DNA of 37,842 nucleotides from Verrucomicrobiaceae bacterium. Lineage in GTDB: Bacteria > Verrucomicrobiota > Verrucomicrobiia > Verrucomicrobiales > Akkermansiaceae. Numbering within the stretch: position 1 is the first letter of the stretch; each line of letters begins with the position of its first letter. The stretch covers positions 1 through 37,842 of the forward strand of contig JAIXPW010000001.1 in the NCBI GenBank assembly GCA_027485995.1. Direction: 5' to 3'. The notes under the pieces are model-generated. The model was not told the DNA's origin. It did no database searches and saw nothing but the letters and a program-made list of their open reading frames with translations. Made by a program: the position numbers and the translations under genes. Positions 26,706 through 34,700 of this stretch are shown here, in pieces.

Positions 26706-26829
26706 CGATCTCGCCCGCCTCAAATGCCTCGAATACGCGGGCTTGAAGATTCTCCAGCCGTCAGTGGATCTTGGTTTCGACATTGATCTCGAATACGAAG
26801 AGGCTCTGAGGATTCATAGGGTTGCGTAA
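26446..26829 (+). pseudogene. IS5-type transposase N-terminus fused in frame to TPR-protein tail
   Basis: Residues 1 to ~86 match the N-terminal (DUF4096-type) region of IS5-family transposases: LNDSEWEVIRPLLP, RGRPREHSRRSILNGIFYILRTGGAWRMMPND and CYHYLRLW.KQGHWERIHHAIRDL. The catalytic DDE part is missing. From about residue 91 the frame continues without a break into LKCLEYAGLKILQPSVDLGFD and EYEEALRIHRVA, a close relative of the last ~38 residues of the TPR protein at 2343-3434. The TAA stop and the following bases (GTAAGC...) also match. It is thus a chimera of a truncated transposase and a duplicated TPR gene end, almost certainly non-functional as a transposase. Confidence 0.8.
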
Positions 26830-26990
26830 GCAGAGACGTCAACGCGACCGCCCTCTGCTAGGCAGCCGGGAAGGCCGCCAGAGGGCTGCCCAAGTCTTCA
26901 TCGAGGAACTCGCGACGTCGGCTCACATCTGAGCCGACCTCTTAATCTTCACGTTATCAAACGGTCTCAACCAAGAACGAGGCACATCGG
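26830..26990 (+). pseudogene. KilA-N fragment, array B unit 1
   Basis: It encodes VNATALC, a TAG stop, AAGK, then after a frame change VFIEELATSAHI, a TGA stop inside the palindrome (26931-26933), ADLLIFTLSN and QERGTSVHP. Stops and a frameshift make it non-coding. It starts directly after the chimera's stop, like unit A1 after the TPR stop. Confidence 0.7.
26918..26939. repeat. 22-bp near-perfect palindrome in KilA-N unit B1
   Basis: Ten of eleven pairs match, arms GTCGGCTCA and TGAGCCGAC around CATC. The arm sequence is unrelated to that of unit A1 although it sits at the same domain position. It includes an in-frame TGA. Confidence 0.85.
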
Positions 26991-27293
26991 TTCACCCAGC
27001 AGCGCCATCTCCTCGGCTCTGTGCCTGCAGGCCGCAGGCCGCGTCCTGTCAGATTGCCGGGAAGCTGGTCAATGACTGCTCTTGGCACAACCAAGGCCTT
27101 CTTGGAGGAATTTTCGGGGTCAACGAGAATTGTCGTTGCCCCCCTAGTCTTCACAATATCAGAAGGTCCCAACAACGAACGAGGGATCTGGGTTCACCCG
27201 CATGTCGCGTTCCAGCTCGCGCAATGGTGCTCTCTAAACTTCGCGGGCACGGTCTCCCACTGGGTGTCGTCATGCTCCGACGGGTTCGCATAA
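26991..27293 (+). pseudogene. KilA-N fragment, array B unit 2
   Basis: The N-terminal half is frameshifted (ALCLQAAG, then GKLVND-like). The C-terminal half is open: TKAFLEEFSGSTRIVVAP, SEGPNNERGIWVHPHVAFQLAQWCS and SHWVSSCSDGFA to a stop at 27291-27293. This supplies the C-terminal part of the domain that is missing in array A units 1-2. It has no usable start codon. Confidence 0.68.
27116..27143. repeat. 28-bp imperfect palindrome in KilA-N unit B2
   Basis: Twelve of fourteen pairs match, centred in AATT, with left arm GGGGTCAACGA and right arm TCGTTGCCCCCC. It encodes STRIVVA and again sits on the Ile codon. Confidence 0.78.
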
Positions 27294-27447
27294 AAAGCCA
27301 GATGGAGGGGCTCATGAATCCTTTTGCTGTCGATCAGTGCCGTACTGACGGCTACCTCAACGCCAGAGCCCACTGCCAGACAAACGGAAATCATACTTCA
27401 ACTGTAGGCGGCTAAGGCAGCCGAAGAGTTTTTGGACGCGCTGTCGT

Positions 27448-27471
27448 CATCCCTTCAGATTCGAAGGGATG
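27448..27471. repeat. interrupted palindrome (first) in KilA-N unit B3
   Basis: Nine-base perfect arms CATCCCTTC and GAAGGGATG flank six bases (AGATTC). It encodes SLQIRRD. Confidence 0.82.
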
Positions 27472-27501
27472 CGGCCGAAGGGTTTCAGGAGGCGCTGCCG
27501 T

Positions 27502-27525
27502 CATCTATGCAGATCTGCACAGATG
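27502..27525. repeat. 24-bp near-perfect palindrome (second) in KilA-N unit B3
   Basis: Eleven of twelve pairs match around an AGATCT centre. It encodes SMQICTD, and its left arm starts like unit B4 while its centre is like unit B5. Confidence 0.85.
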
Positions 27526-27694
27526 GGGTAATCGCCACATTGTCAAAGGTTCACAACCGAGAACGAGGCACCTGGGTCAATCAGTAGTTCGCAATCCAGG
27601 TGGCTCAATGGTCTTACAGAAGTTCGAGGTCGCCGTTTCGCAATAGTTGCCTTTAGGCCCCGAGATGGTCGCTGGAAAAGCCGAGTGGCGATGA

Positions 27695-28012
27695 TTCTCA
27701 TGCTTCACTTTTGTCGTCGGTCAGCGCCAAGCTGACGGCTACGTCAACGCGACTGCCCTCTGCCAGGCGGCCGGAAAACTGTATGCCGACTGGCGGCAAT
27801 TGAAGGTCGCCAAAGCGTTCCTTGTGGCTCTGACAGCATCTATGGGAATTCCCATAGATGACCTAATCGTCACGCTATCAGACGTTCCCAACCACGAGCG
27901 GGGAACCTTGGTCCACCCGCACGTCGCGATGCAGGTCGCCCAGTGGTGCTCCCCGAAGTTTGCGGACTCGTTCTCTCACTGGGTGTCGTCAGACTCCGAC
28001 GTGTTCGCATGA
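27695..28012 (+). pseudogene. KilA-N domain, array B unit 4 (best preserved, no start codon)
   Basis: An uninterrupted frame from 27695 to the TGA at 28010-28012 encodes a complete-looking KilA-N domain: VVGQRQADGYVNATALCQAAGK, DWRQLKVAKAFLVAL, TASMGIPIDDL, LSDVPNHERGTLVHPHV, QVAQWCSPKFADSFSHWV. The frame is closed by TGA at 27692-27694. No ATG, GTG or TTG occurs before a TTG at 27800, which would cut the domain in half. It is therefore either a pseudogene or a domain read by fusion or readthrough. It is the closest relative of unit A1. Confidence 0.65.
27837..27860. repeat. 24-bp perfect palindrome in KilA-N unit B4
   Basis: Perfect inverted repeat with core TCTATGGGAATTCCCATAGA, the same core as unit A1 but with outer bases CA/TG instead of CG/CG. 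It encodes SMGIPID. Confidence 0.92.
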
Positions 28013-28309
28013 AAGGCTAGGTGGCGGGGGCTCAGGAATCGCTTTTGTCGTCGATGAGCGCCGAGTCGACGGCTACGTAAACGCGACCGCACTCTGCCAG
28101 GCGGCCGGAAAACGATTTCCGCATTGGCGTTGATCAAAGGGCTCTCAAGCATTTCTTGAAGAGCTGTCGGCATCAGTGCAGATCTGCACTGATGAGCTAA
28201 TCGTCACATTATCAGATGTTCCCATCCACGAACGAGGCACTTGGGTTCACCCGCACATCGCAATCCAACTCGCGCAATGGTGCTCCCCAAAGTTCGCGTT
28301 CCCCGATTA
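28013..28309 (+). pseudogene. KilA-N fragment, array B unit 5
   Basis: It encodes FVVDERRVDGYVNATALCQAAGK, then HWR followed by a TGA stop, then SQAFLEELSASVQICTDELIVTLSDV, HERGTWVHPHIAIQLAQWCSPKFA and a TAA stop. A single internal stop and a missing start codon separate it from an intact domain. It ends the array; 28310-28466 has no recognised gene, only a near-repeat AGTGCTTACACTCCGTGCTTAC. Confidence 0.68.
28171..28194. repeat. 24-bp perfect palindrome in KilA-N unit B5
   Basis: Perfect inverted repeat with core TCAGTGCAGATCTGCACTGA, encoding SVQICTD. Compared with unit B4 both arms differ, yet complementarity is complete. Confidence 0.92.
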
Positions 28310-28466
28310 ACAACGGGTGCACGCCTGACAAGCCGCCGGTGCCTAGTCCCTTCAGGATTGGATCGAGCTTTGCCCTCGATTTGTAATGGATGGCGGGCGC
28401 TTCAGTAGCCGGAGGCTGAAAAATTAGTGCTTACACTCCGTGCTTACGCTCTCTTCCTAGAAAGGC

Positions 28467-28503
28467 GAAAGGCCTTGGAACTGCTTTAGTTCCAAGGCCT
28501 TTC
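28467..28503 (-). terminator. intrinsic terminator downstream of tRNA-fMet
   Basis: A perfect 15-bp stem (arm GAAAGGCCTTGGAAC) with a seven-base loop lies immediately after the tRNA 3' end on the minus strand. The following U-tract is short (CTTTC), so termination relies mainly on the strong stem. Confidence 0.8.
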
Positions 28504-28505
28504 AT

Positions 28506-28582
<77 letters not shown>

Positions 28583-28694
28583 ATTTGATTGACGCACCTT
28601 TCGGCGCGGGGCGGGAAAGTAGATGCGGGGCAGGGGACTTGGCAAGGAGAATTTGCAGGGTTCTATGGGATCTGCTTCGATTTCGGTCGTGACG

Positions 28695-29576
28695 ATGCTT
28701 TCCCATCCTTTGGTGACCCTCCCAGCGGTGGAGTGGAGGGAGCGTGCGGCCCTTCATCGCGAGCGGGCTGAATGCTGGACGAAGCCGACGCGAAAACGCC
28801 GCGAGGCGCGGGTGCCGCATCCGATCGATGATTTCCTCTTCACCTACTATCCGTTCTCGTTCGCGAAGCTGGAAGACTGGTATGCGCCGCTGGGAATACA
28901 ACTGGAGGTGGAGGAGCCGTTGCCGGAACGTTTCATGAGGTCGCCTTACCGGATGGAGGAGGGCTCGGTGTTTCTCGATGCGAGGCTGTTAGATGATAAG
29001 GAAAGGCGCCGGCTGAAGTGGACGCGGGACCTGTTGGTGGCGACCCGCGATCGCGCGCCGAACTTTGCCTGCCATGGCCTGCATGAGTGGGCGATGGTCT
29101 ATCGCGGTCAACAGGTGCGGCATGAGAAGACGACGCCGCTGCGATTGCCGCAGGCGGAGATTGATGCGCTGGTGGAGAGTCGGCCGCTGGTGTGCTCGCA
29201 TTTCGACGCGTTCCGGTTCTTCGCCCCCGAGGCTCAGACGATGAACCGCTTCCAGCCTACGCTCGATGGTCGCCCGGATCATGAGCAGCCGGGGTGCATT
29301 CATGCGAACATGGATCTCTACAAGTGGGCGTCGAAGGCGATGCCATGGATTGGCAGTGACTTGTTGATTGATTGCTTCGAACAATCCCTGGCGCTGCGGG
29401 ACCTGGACATGCGGGCGAGTCCCTATGATCTGAGCGCGTGGAGTCGTGAGCCCGTGAAAATCGAAACCGCGGAGGGACGTCGCGAGTATGAGGTCGAACA
29501 GCGGGCGCTGGCGGAGAAATCGTCCGGGCTGCGGCAGCGGTTGATCGACGCGCTTTCCTTTGTGGAATCCGCCTGA
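28695..29576 (+). CDS. conserved protein of a family often annotated 3-methyladenine DNA glycosylase, 293 aa
   Basis: The start is placed at ATG 28695 (MLSHPLVTLPAVEWRER) because family members usually begin close to the xxxEWRxRxxxH motif; ATG 28623 with a GGGAAAG upstream is an alternative. Recognisable blocks are HPIDDFLFTYYPFSFAKLEDWY near the start, NFACHGLHEWAMVY, CSHFDAFRFFAPEAQ, GCIHANMDLYKWASKAMPWI, and DLDMRASPYDLS. This is the pattern of a bacterial family labelled 3-methyladenine DNA glycosylase in databases. I see no helix-hairpin-helix, so the enzymatic label should be treated with caution. It is followed by the response regulator after 12 bp and may be co-transcribed with it. 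Confidence 0.68.
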   Translation: MLSHPLVTLPAVEWRERAALHRERAECWTKPTRKRREARVPHPIDDFLFTYYPFSFAKLEDWYAPLGIQLEVEEPLPERFMRSPYRMEEGSVFLDARLLDDKERRRLKWTRDLLVATRDRAPNFACHGLHEWAMVYRGQQVRHEKTTPLRLPQAEIDALVESRPLVCSHFDAFRFFAPEAQTMNRFQPTLDGRPDHEQPGCIHANMDLYKWASKAMPWIGSDLLIDCFEQSLALRDLDMRASPYDLSAWSREPVKIETAEGRREYEVEQRALAEKSSGLRQRLIDALSFVESA

Positions 29577-29577
29577 T

Positions 29578-29582
29578 AGGAG
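29578..29582 (+). promoter_or_regulatory. ribosome binding site of the response regulator
   Basis: AGGAG followed by six bases and the ATG at 29589. It is the clearest Shine-Dalgarno sequence seen in the window and fixes the start of the response regulator. Confidence 0.75.
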
Positions 29583-29588
29583 AAGGAC

Positions 29589-30266
29589 ATGCGCCTGTTG
29601 GTGATCGAGGACCATGCACCGTTGAGGGAAGGCATCTGCCAGTATCTTCGGGAAGCCGGGTATCTCGTCGATGCGATGGACAGTGGGGACGAGGGCCTGT
29701 GGGCGGCGGAGGGCGGCGGGTATGATGTGGTGCTGCTGGACCTGATGCTGCCGAAGATGGACGGGCTGACGATCCTGAGGCAACTGCGGGCGATGGATCA
29801 TCCGGTCCATGTGCTGGTGATCAGCGCACGGGATGGACTGGAGGATCGACTGGAAGCACTGGATGCGGGGGCGGATGACTATCTGGTGAAGCCTTTTCCG
29901 CTGGCCGAGGTGCTGGCACGGGTGCGTGCCTTGCTCCGGAGAACCTATGGGAAGCGAAGTCCGGTTCTGAAAACCGGCGATCTGGAGGTTGATCCACTTC
30001 GTCGCTCGGTGAAACGGGCAGGAACAGTGATCGATCTAACAGCCCTCGAATACCGCTTGCTGGAGTATCTTTCCTATCGGTCCGGAGAGGTCGTGGCCCG
30101 CATGGACATCTGGGAGCGTGTCTTCGAGGATGGGATGGGCGGAAACAGCAATGCGGTGGATGTTTACATCGGGTATCTTCGGAAGAAGTTGAACGCGGGA
30201 GGTCTTCCGGATTTGATCCAGACGCGCCGTGGCCAGGGTTATCTTCTGGAGGAGGTGGGAGAGTGA
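29589..30266 (+). CDS. OmpR/PhoB-family response regulator, 225 aa
   Basis: The receiver domain (1-115) carries the acidic pair E7/D8, phosphoacceptor D51 (VVLLDLMLPKMDG) and K101 (YLVKPFPL). The C-terminal winged helix (about 125-223) has TALEYRLLEYLSYRSGEVV and a recognition region NAVDVYIGYLRKKL, as in OmpR/PhoB regulators. It is a DNA-binding transcription factor activated by the kinase encoded next; the stop overlaps that gene's GTG start (GTGA). The gene order and the converging RND operon suggest CusR/CzcR-like control of metal efflux; this is inferred from context. Confidence 0.92.
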   Translation: MRLLVIEDHAPLREGICQYLREAGYLVDAMDSGDEGLWAAEGGGYDVVLLDLMLPKMDGLTILRQLRAMDHPVHVLVISARDGLEDRLEALDAGADDYLVKPFPLAEVLARVRALLRRTYGKRSPVLKTGDLEVDPLRRSVKRAGTVIDLTALEYRLLEYLSYRSGEVVARMDIWERVFEDGMGGNSNAVDVYIGYLRKKLNAGGLPDLIQTRRGQGYLLEEVGE

Positions 30267-31705
30267 ATGCCCCGTCAATTCGCCGGGCCCTGTTGATCCG
30301 GACGGGGATTGGCGTAGGGGTGCTTTTGGTGGTGCTTTCGCTGGTGGTTTACAATCATGTGAAGAGAAGTCTGGCACGGGAGTTGAATCGCAACGTGATC
30401 GGCATGGCCTCGCTGCTCTCGGAGCAGATCGAGCTGGAGAACGGCGGGGTGATTCATGAGTGGCGGGAAGGCATCCGGCCGAAGGCGGTGCTGCCCGGGG
30501 GCGAGTTGTTCCAGTTCTGGGATGAGACCAAGGGGACGTCTGTCCGCTCGCCGGGAATGCACGAGATGGACCTACCGCGTTTCACGGGACCGAATGGAGT
30601 TCCGGAGTTCCGCAGCATCCGGTTGGCCGATGGAAGCCGTGCGCGGGCCCTGGGACTGAGGGTCTTTCCCTTCGTCCTGGCCGATGAGTTGGAGAAGATG
30701 AAGCATCGGGATCAGGTGCTGAACACCAGGGATTTTCCGCACACGCTGGTGGTGGCGCAGAGTGAGGAGCCGAACATCCGGACCCTGGAGAGGCTCGCAT
30801 CGGTGCTGATTCTCGGCAACGCCTGCACCCTCGGAATCGGGTTCCTGGTGATCGACCGGGTGGTGAGGGCGACCTTGAGGCCGATCGACCAGTTGGCATC
30901 CCAGGTGGCGAATCGGACGGAGCAGCAGCTTGATGATGCCCTTGAGGTGCCCGGCAGATTGCCGCTGGAGCTGGTGGGCCTTGCGAACGGTTTCGACAGC
31001 TTGCTGGCGAGAGTGGCGGCAACGCGGAAACGCGAGCGCGATTTCGTCCGTCATGCCGCCCATGAGCTGCGGACTCCGATCGCAGGCCTGCGGGCGACGA
31101 CCGATCTGGCCTTGTCGAGGAAGCGCGAGTCGGATGACTACGAGAACCACTTGCGGACATGCCACCGGGCTGCACTCCAGTTGGGGGAGCTGGTGCAACG
31201 ACTGTCTTCCCTGGCGCGAACGGGGAGGTTCATCGATCCGGATCAGATCGAAAGGGTGGATCTGGCGGAGTTGCTTCATGAATGCCTGTCGCGCTTCTAC
31301 GCCCGAGCCCGTGAACGAGGCCTGCTGATCGAGGAGGAGGTGCCCAAGAGTGGATTGATTGTGCTTGGTGACCGGCCCATGATCCGGGTGATCCTGAACA
31401 ACCTGCTGGACAATGCGGTGAGTCACGGACGCCATTCCGGTGAGATCCGGGTGCGGGTGAGTCATGGCGTGGGGCAGGTGGAGATGACATTCATCAACGC
31501 GGTGGATGCGATGCCGGCAGAACCGGATCGTTTGTTCGAGCCGCTTTTCCGACAGGAGGCCTCGCGCCATGATTCGAGTGCCCACCTGGGCATCGGGCTC
31601 ACGCTGAGTCTCGATGCGGCAACCTCCATGGGCGGCTCCCTCGAATGCAGGAGGGGAAAGGCGGAGAACGAGATCGAGTTCGTGCTCAGGCTGAATGCAG
31701 CCTGA
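30263..31705 (+). CDS. sensor histidine kinase, 480 aa
   Basis: A GTG start overlaps the response-regulator stop. Transmembrane segments near 15-31 (GIGVGVLLVVLSLVVY) and 180-198 (SVLILGNACTLGIGFLVI) enclose a ~150-residue periplasmic sensor region. A HAMP-like linker (RPIDQLASQVANRT) leads to the H-box AAHELRTPIAG with phosphorylatable H267. The N-box (LNNLLDNAVSHG) and a G-box region (HLGIGLTLSLDAATSMGG) form the ATPase domain. The architecture is that of CusS-type kinases. The 3' end overlaps the convergent RND pump gene by 20 bp. Confidence 0.92.
   Translation: MNAPSIRRALLIRTGIGVGVLLVVLSLVVYNHVKRSLARELNRNVIGMASLLSEQIELENGGVIHEWREGIRPKAVLPGGELFQFWDETKGTSVRSPGMHEMDLPRFTGPNGVPEFRSIRLADGSRARALGLRVFPFVLADELEKMKHRDQVLNTRDFPHTLVVAQSEEPNIRTLERLASVLILGNACTLGIGFLVIDRVVRATLRPIDQLASQVANRTEQQLDDALEVPGRLPLELVGLANGFDSLLARVAATRKRERDFVRHAAHELRTPIAGLRATTDLALSRKRESDDYENHLRTCHRAALQLGELVQRLSSLARTGRFIDPDQIERVDLAELLHECLSRFYARARERGLLIEEEVPKSGLIVLGDRPMIRVILNNLLDNAVSHGRHSGEIRVRVSHGVGQVEMTFINAVDAMPAEPDRLFEPLFRQEASRHDSSAHLGIGLTLSLDAATSMGGSLECRRGKAENEIEFVLRLNAA
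31686..31705. repeat. inverted repeat containing both convergent stop codons
   Basis: TCAGGCT...AGCCTGA forms a 7-bp stem with a six-base loop. The TGA of the kinase gene is at its right end and the TGA of the RND pump gene (other strand) at its left end. It is possibly a small bidirectional terminator, although the stem is short. Confidence 0.7.
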
Positions 31706-34700
31706 AACGTCCGAATTTCAAGGCTATCGAGGGCAGCAGGACCAGGGTCAGGAAGGTGGAGGAGATCAGTCCGCCGAGGATCACGATGGCCATCGGGCCC
31801 TCGATCTCCTGACCCGCTGCCTGGGGTTTCAGGGCGATTGGAAGCAGGGCCAGGGCCGTGACCATGGCGGTCATCATCACCGGGATCACGCGCTCGCCCG
31901 CCCCGCGCAGGGCGGTCCTGAGGTTCCAGGGAGCGCCCTCTGTTAGAACGAGGTGTTCGTAGTGGGACAACATCATGATTGCATTGCGGGTGCTCACGCC
32001 GAAGAGCGTGACCATTCCGACCAGCGCCCCGAGCGAGATCGGTTGGCGACTGAGATAAAGCGCTACCACGCCACCGATCAGGGCGAAGGGCAGGTTCAGC
32101 AGAACGATTGCCACGTTTCGGCCTGAGCGGAACACGATCCACAACAAGATCACGATGACGATCAGAGCGAGGCTGGTGGAGGCGATCAGATTGCGATGCG
32201 CGGCAGCCTCCGCCTCGGCGGCACCTGTGAATATCAGGTGCATGCCGGGATCGAGGTTCACGTTCTCGGCGATCGTCTTCTTTGCCTCCGCGACGACTTC
32301 GGAAACGCTGCGGTCGCGGGTGTTGCAGGTGATGACCTGGCGGCGGAGTCCTCCTTCGTGCTGGATGGACGATCGACCGAAGGATGGGAACACATCTGCC
32401 ACATCGCGGAGGTGCAGCAGCTCACCGTTGGACGTGAGGAAAGGAAGTCCGGCTAGACTGCCGACGTCGTTGGAATTCCCGCCTACGTTGACGGTGAGAG
32501 GGATCACCTGGCTGCCTTGATAAAGCCTCGCGACCTCGTTGCCCTGGAACGCGGTCTCGATCGAATCGAGCACTTCGGCGGAACGCAGGCCGTAGCGCTC
32601 CAGCGCGGCGGGCTTGAGTTTCACTTCCATCCGTGGCGATTGCGCGGCGGCCTGAACGATCACGTCCGAAGTGCCGTTCACCTTGCCGAGCACCCCGGCG
32701 ATTTCGTTGGCGCGCTTTTCCAGTGCATCGAGATCGTCACCATACAGGCTCAGCACCACCTCGGCGGTTTCGCCACTGATCGTCTCGCTGATGCGGTCTC
32801 CTAGGAAGGTCAGCACCTCCGATTGTGTCCCCGGAAATTTCCCGACCAGATCGCGGATATCATCCTGTGCGGCGGCTTCGTCGGTACCGATACCGGGCTT
32901 CAGCTCGATGTGGAACTCCGAGCGCTCCGGCCCCCAGGTATCGACTCCCTGTTCCGATCGACCGGCCTGCTGCACCACACTGAGGATGCGGGGATCCTCC
33001 AGCAGTTCATGCGAAAGCGAGGTTCCGAGCCGTGTCATTTCCGGCAGCGAGGTGCCGGGAACCGCCGAGAGTTGCAGGACGAAATGCCCTTCCTTGAAGT
33101 CCGGGAGGAATTCGGTCTTAAACAGCGGCAACAGGGCCGCGACTCCGCCGAGCACGATCAGCGCGGCGAGAAAGGTCAGCTTCGGAAAGCGTGCGACTCC
33201 GCCTAACAGCCAGCCGTGGACCCGCTTCAGGGCGCGCAGGTAGAACGGCTCCCGATCTTCCTTCAGCTTCCCTAACAGCAGCGAGCAAAGCGCGGGCGTC
33301 ACCGTGATCGCGACCAGCAGAGAGGCGAGCGTGGCCATGACGAATGCCAGTCCGAGCGGAAGGAAAAACCGCCCTTGGATGCCACCCAGCAGGAACACCG
33401 GCAGGAAGGCGGCGGTGACGATGAGGGTGGCGTAAACAATTGCGCCACGGACCTCGACCGAGGCATCGAGTATCACCTTCGACACGGGCTGGGGATTCGT
33501 GGCCACCGCGTTTTCACGGAGCCTTCGAACGATGTTCTCCACATCAATGATCGCATCGTCAACCACCACGCCGATCGCCACGGCGAAGCCACCGAGCGTC
33601 ATCGTGTTCAGCGTCACGCCGAAGGCCCGGAACACCATGATCGCGGACAGCAGCGAGAGGGGAATCGAGAGGAATGAGATCAGCGCCGTGCGCGGACTGC
33701 GGAGGAAAAGAAAAAGCACGGCGATCACCAGCAAAGCGCCGATCGCGAGAGAGTGGCCGATGTGTTCGAGTGCGATCTCGATGAAGTTCGCAGGACGATG
33801 GAGTCCGTGGTGAAGCGTGATCTCCTGCTTGTCGAACGAGCTCTGGAAGTCCTTCAGCACCTGCTCGACGCGGCGGGTGACTTCGAGTGTGTTGGTCCCG
33901 TACTGGCTCGTCATCGCCAGCAGCACACCGGGTTTCCCCATGATGATCGCATCGCCGAATTTCGGAGCCGGAGCTTTCACGATTTTCGCCACATCGCGAA
34001 GGCGGACGGCGTTCGCGCCGCTGCCCTTGAGAATGGTCCCGCCTAACAGAATCGGATCGGTGACCTGTCCATCGGTCGCAACGGTGAGGCGTTGATTCGG
34101 CGTCTCGATGTAACCGGTGCCGCGCAGGCCCGAGGTTTCTCCAGCGGCCTTGACGATTTCGGCAAGCGTGAGTCCGCTTTGAGCCAGGCGCAACGGATCG
34201 ACCTGGATCTGCATCTGCTCGACCTCGCCGCCGATCACGCTGACCTCGGCGACTCCCGGCACGGCGAGCAGCAGCGGCTTCAACTGCCAGTCCGCCAGCG
34301 TGCGGAGTTCCATCGGCGTGGTCTTCTCGGAGGTCAGGCCGATTTTCAGAAGGTCCATCGTCGAGGACACCAGCGGCGAAAGCGTCGGGGCCTGCGCCTC
34401 TTTCGGCAGTCGTCCAGCTACCTCGGTCATGCGCTCGGCGAGCAGTTGGCGGTCGGTGAGGATGTTGCTCGATTCTGCGAAGGTCACCGTGACCACGGAA
34501 AGTCCCTGGATCGATTCCGAGCGCACCGAATCGAGTCCCGCGATGCCGCTGACAGCGGATTCCACGGGATAGGTCACCAGTTTCTCGACCTGCTCGGGGG
34601 CGAGGCCGGGCACCTCGGTCTGGATCGTCACCTGTGGAGGCACGAAGTCAGGAAAGACATCGAGCGAGGACTCCATCGTCTGTTGGATGCCCAGCGCGAG

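Larger units (their letters stand above)
26705..27150 (+). repeat. right copy of the direct-repeat block (TPR tail + KilA-N units 1-2)
   Basis: Same order as at 3310-3760: TPR tail, TAA, first KilA-N unit, the same junction, and a second unit containing TGGTCAATGACTGCTCTTGG. Identity by eye is moderate in the tail and high around the second unit, where the right copy has a short extra CCGCAGG-type duplication. The two blocks lie in the same orientation, about 23 kb apart. Confidence 0.7.
27294..27660 (+). pseudogene. KilA-N fragment, array B unit 3 with duplicated palindrome segment
   Basis: The spacer and N-terminus (FAVDQCRTDGYLNA) are followed by degenerate sequence. The segment around the palindrome then appears twice in a row: EEFLDALSSSLQIRRD and GFQEALPSSMQICTD. 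HNRERGTWV, a TAG stop and FAIQVAQW come next. It is clearly decayed, but both palindrome copies are retained. Confidence 0.68.

Noticed and set aside
22006..28310. Diversity-generating retroelement (SUMF1-like domain is a common target protein)
   Set aside because: No reverse transcriptase, no template repeat and no adenine-biased variation were seen; variation in the KilA-N copies is palindromic instead.
28989..29810. 273-aa minus-strand open frame
   Set aside because: It lies opposite two well-supported genes (glycosylase-family protein and response regulator) and has a biased His/Arg/Gln composition.
30572..31585. 337-aa minus-strand open frame
   Set aside because: Antisense to the histidine kinase; low-complexity His/Gln-rich product with no domain.
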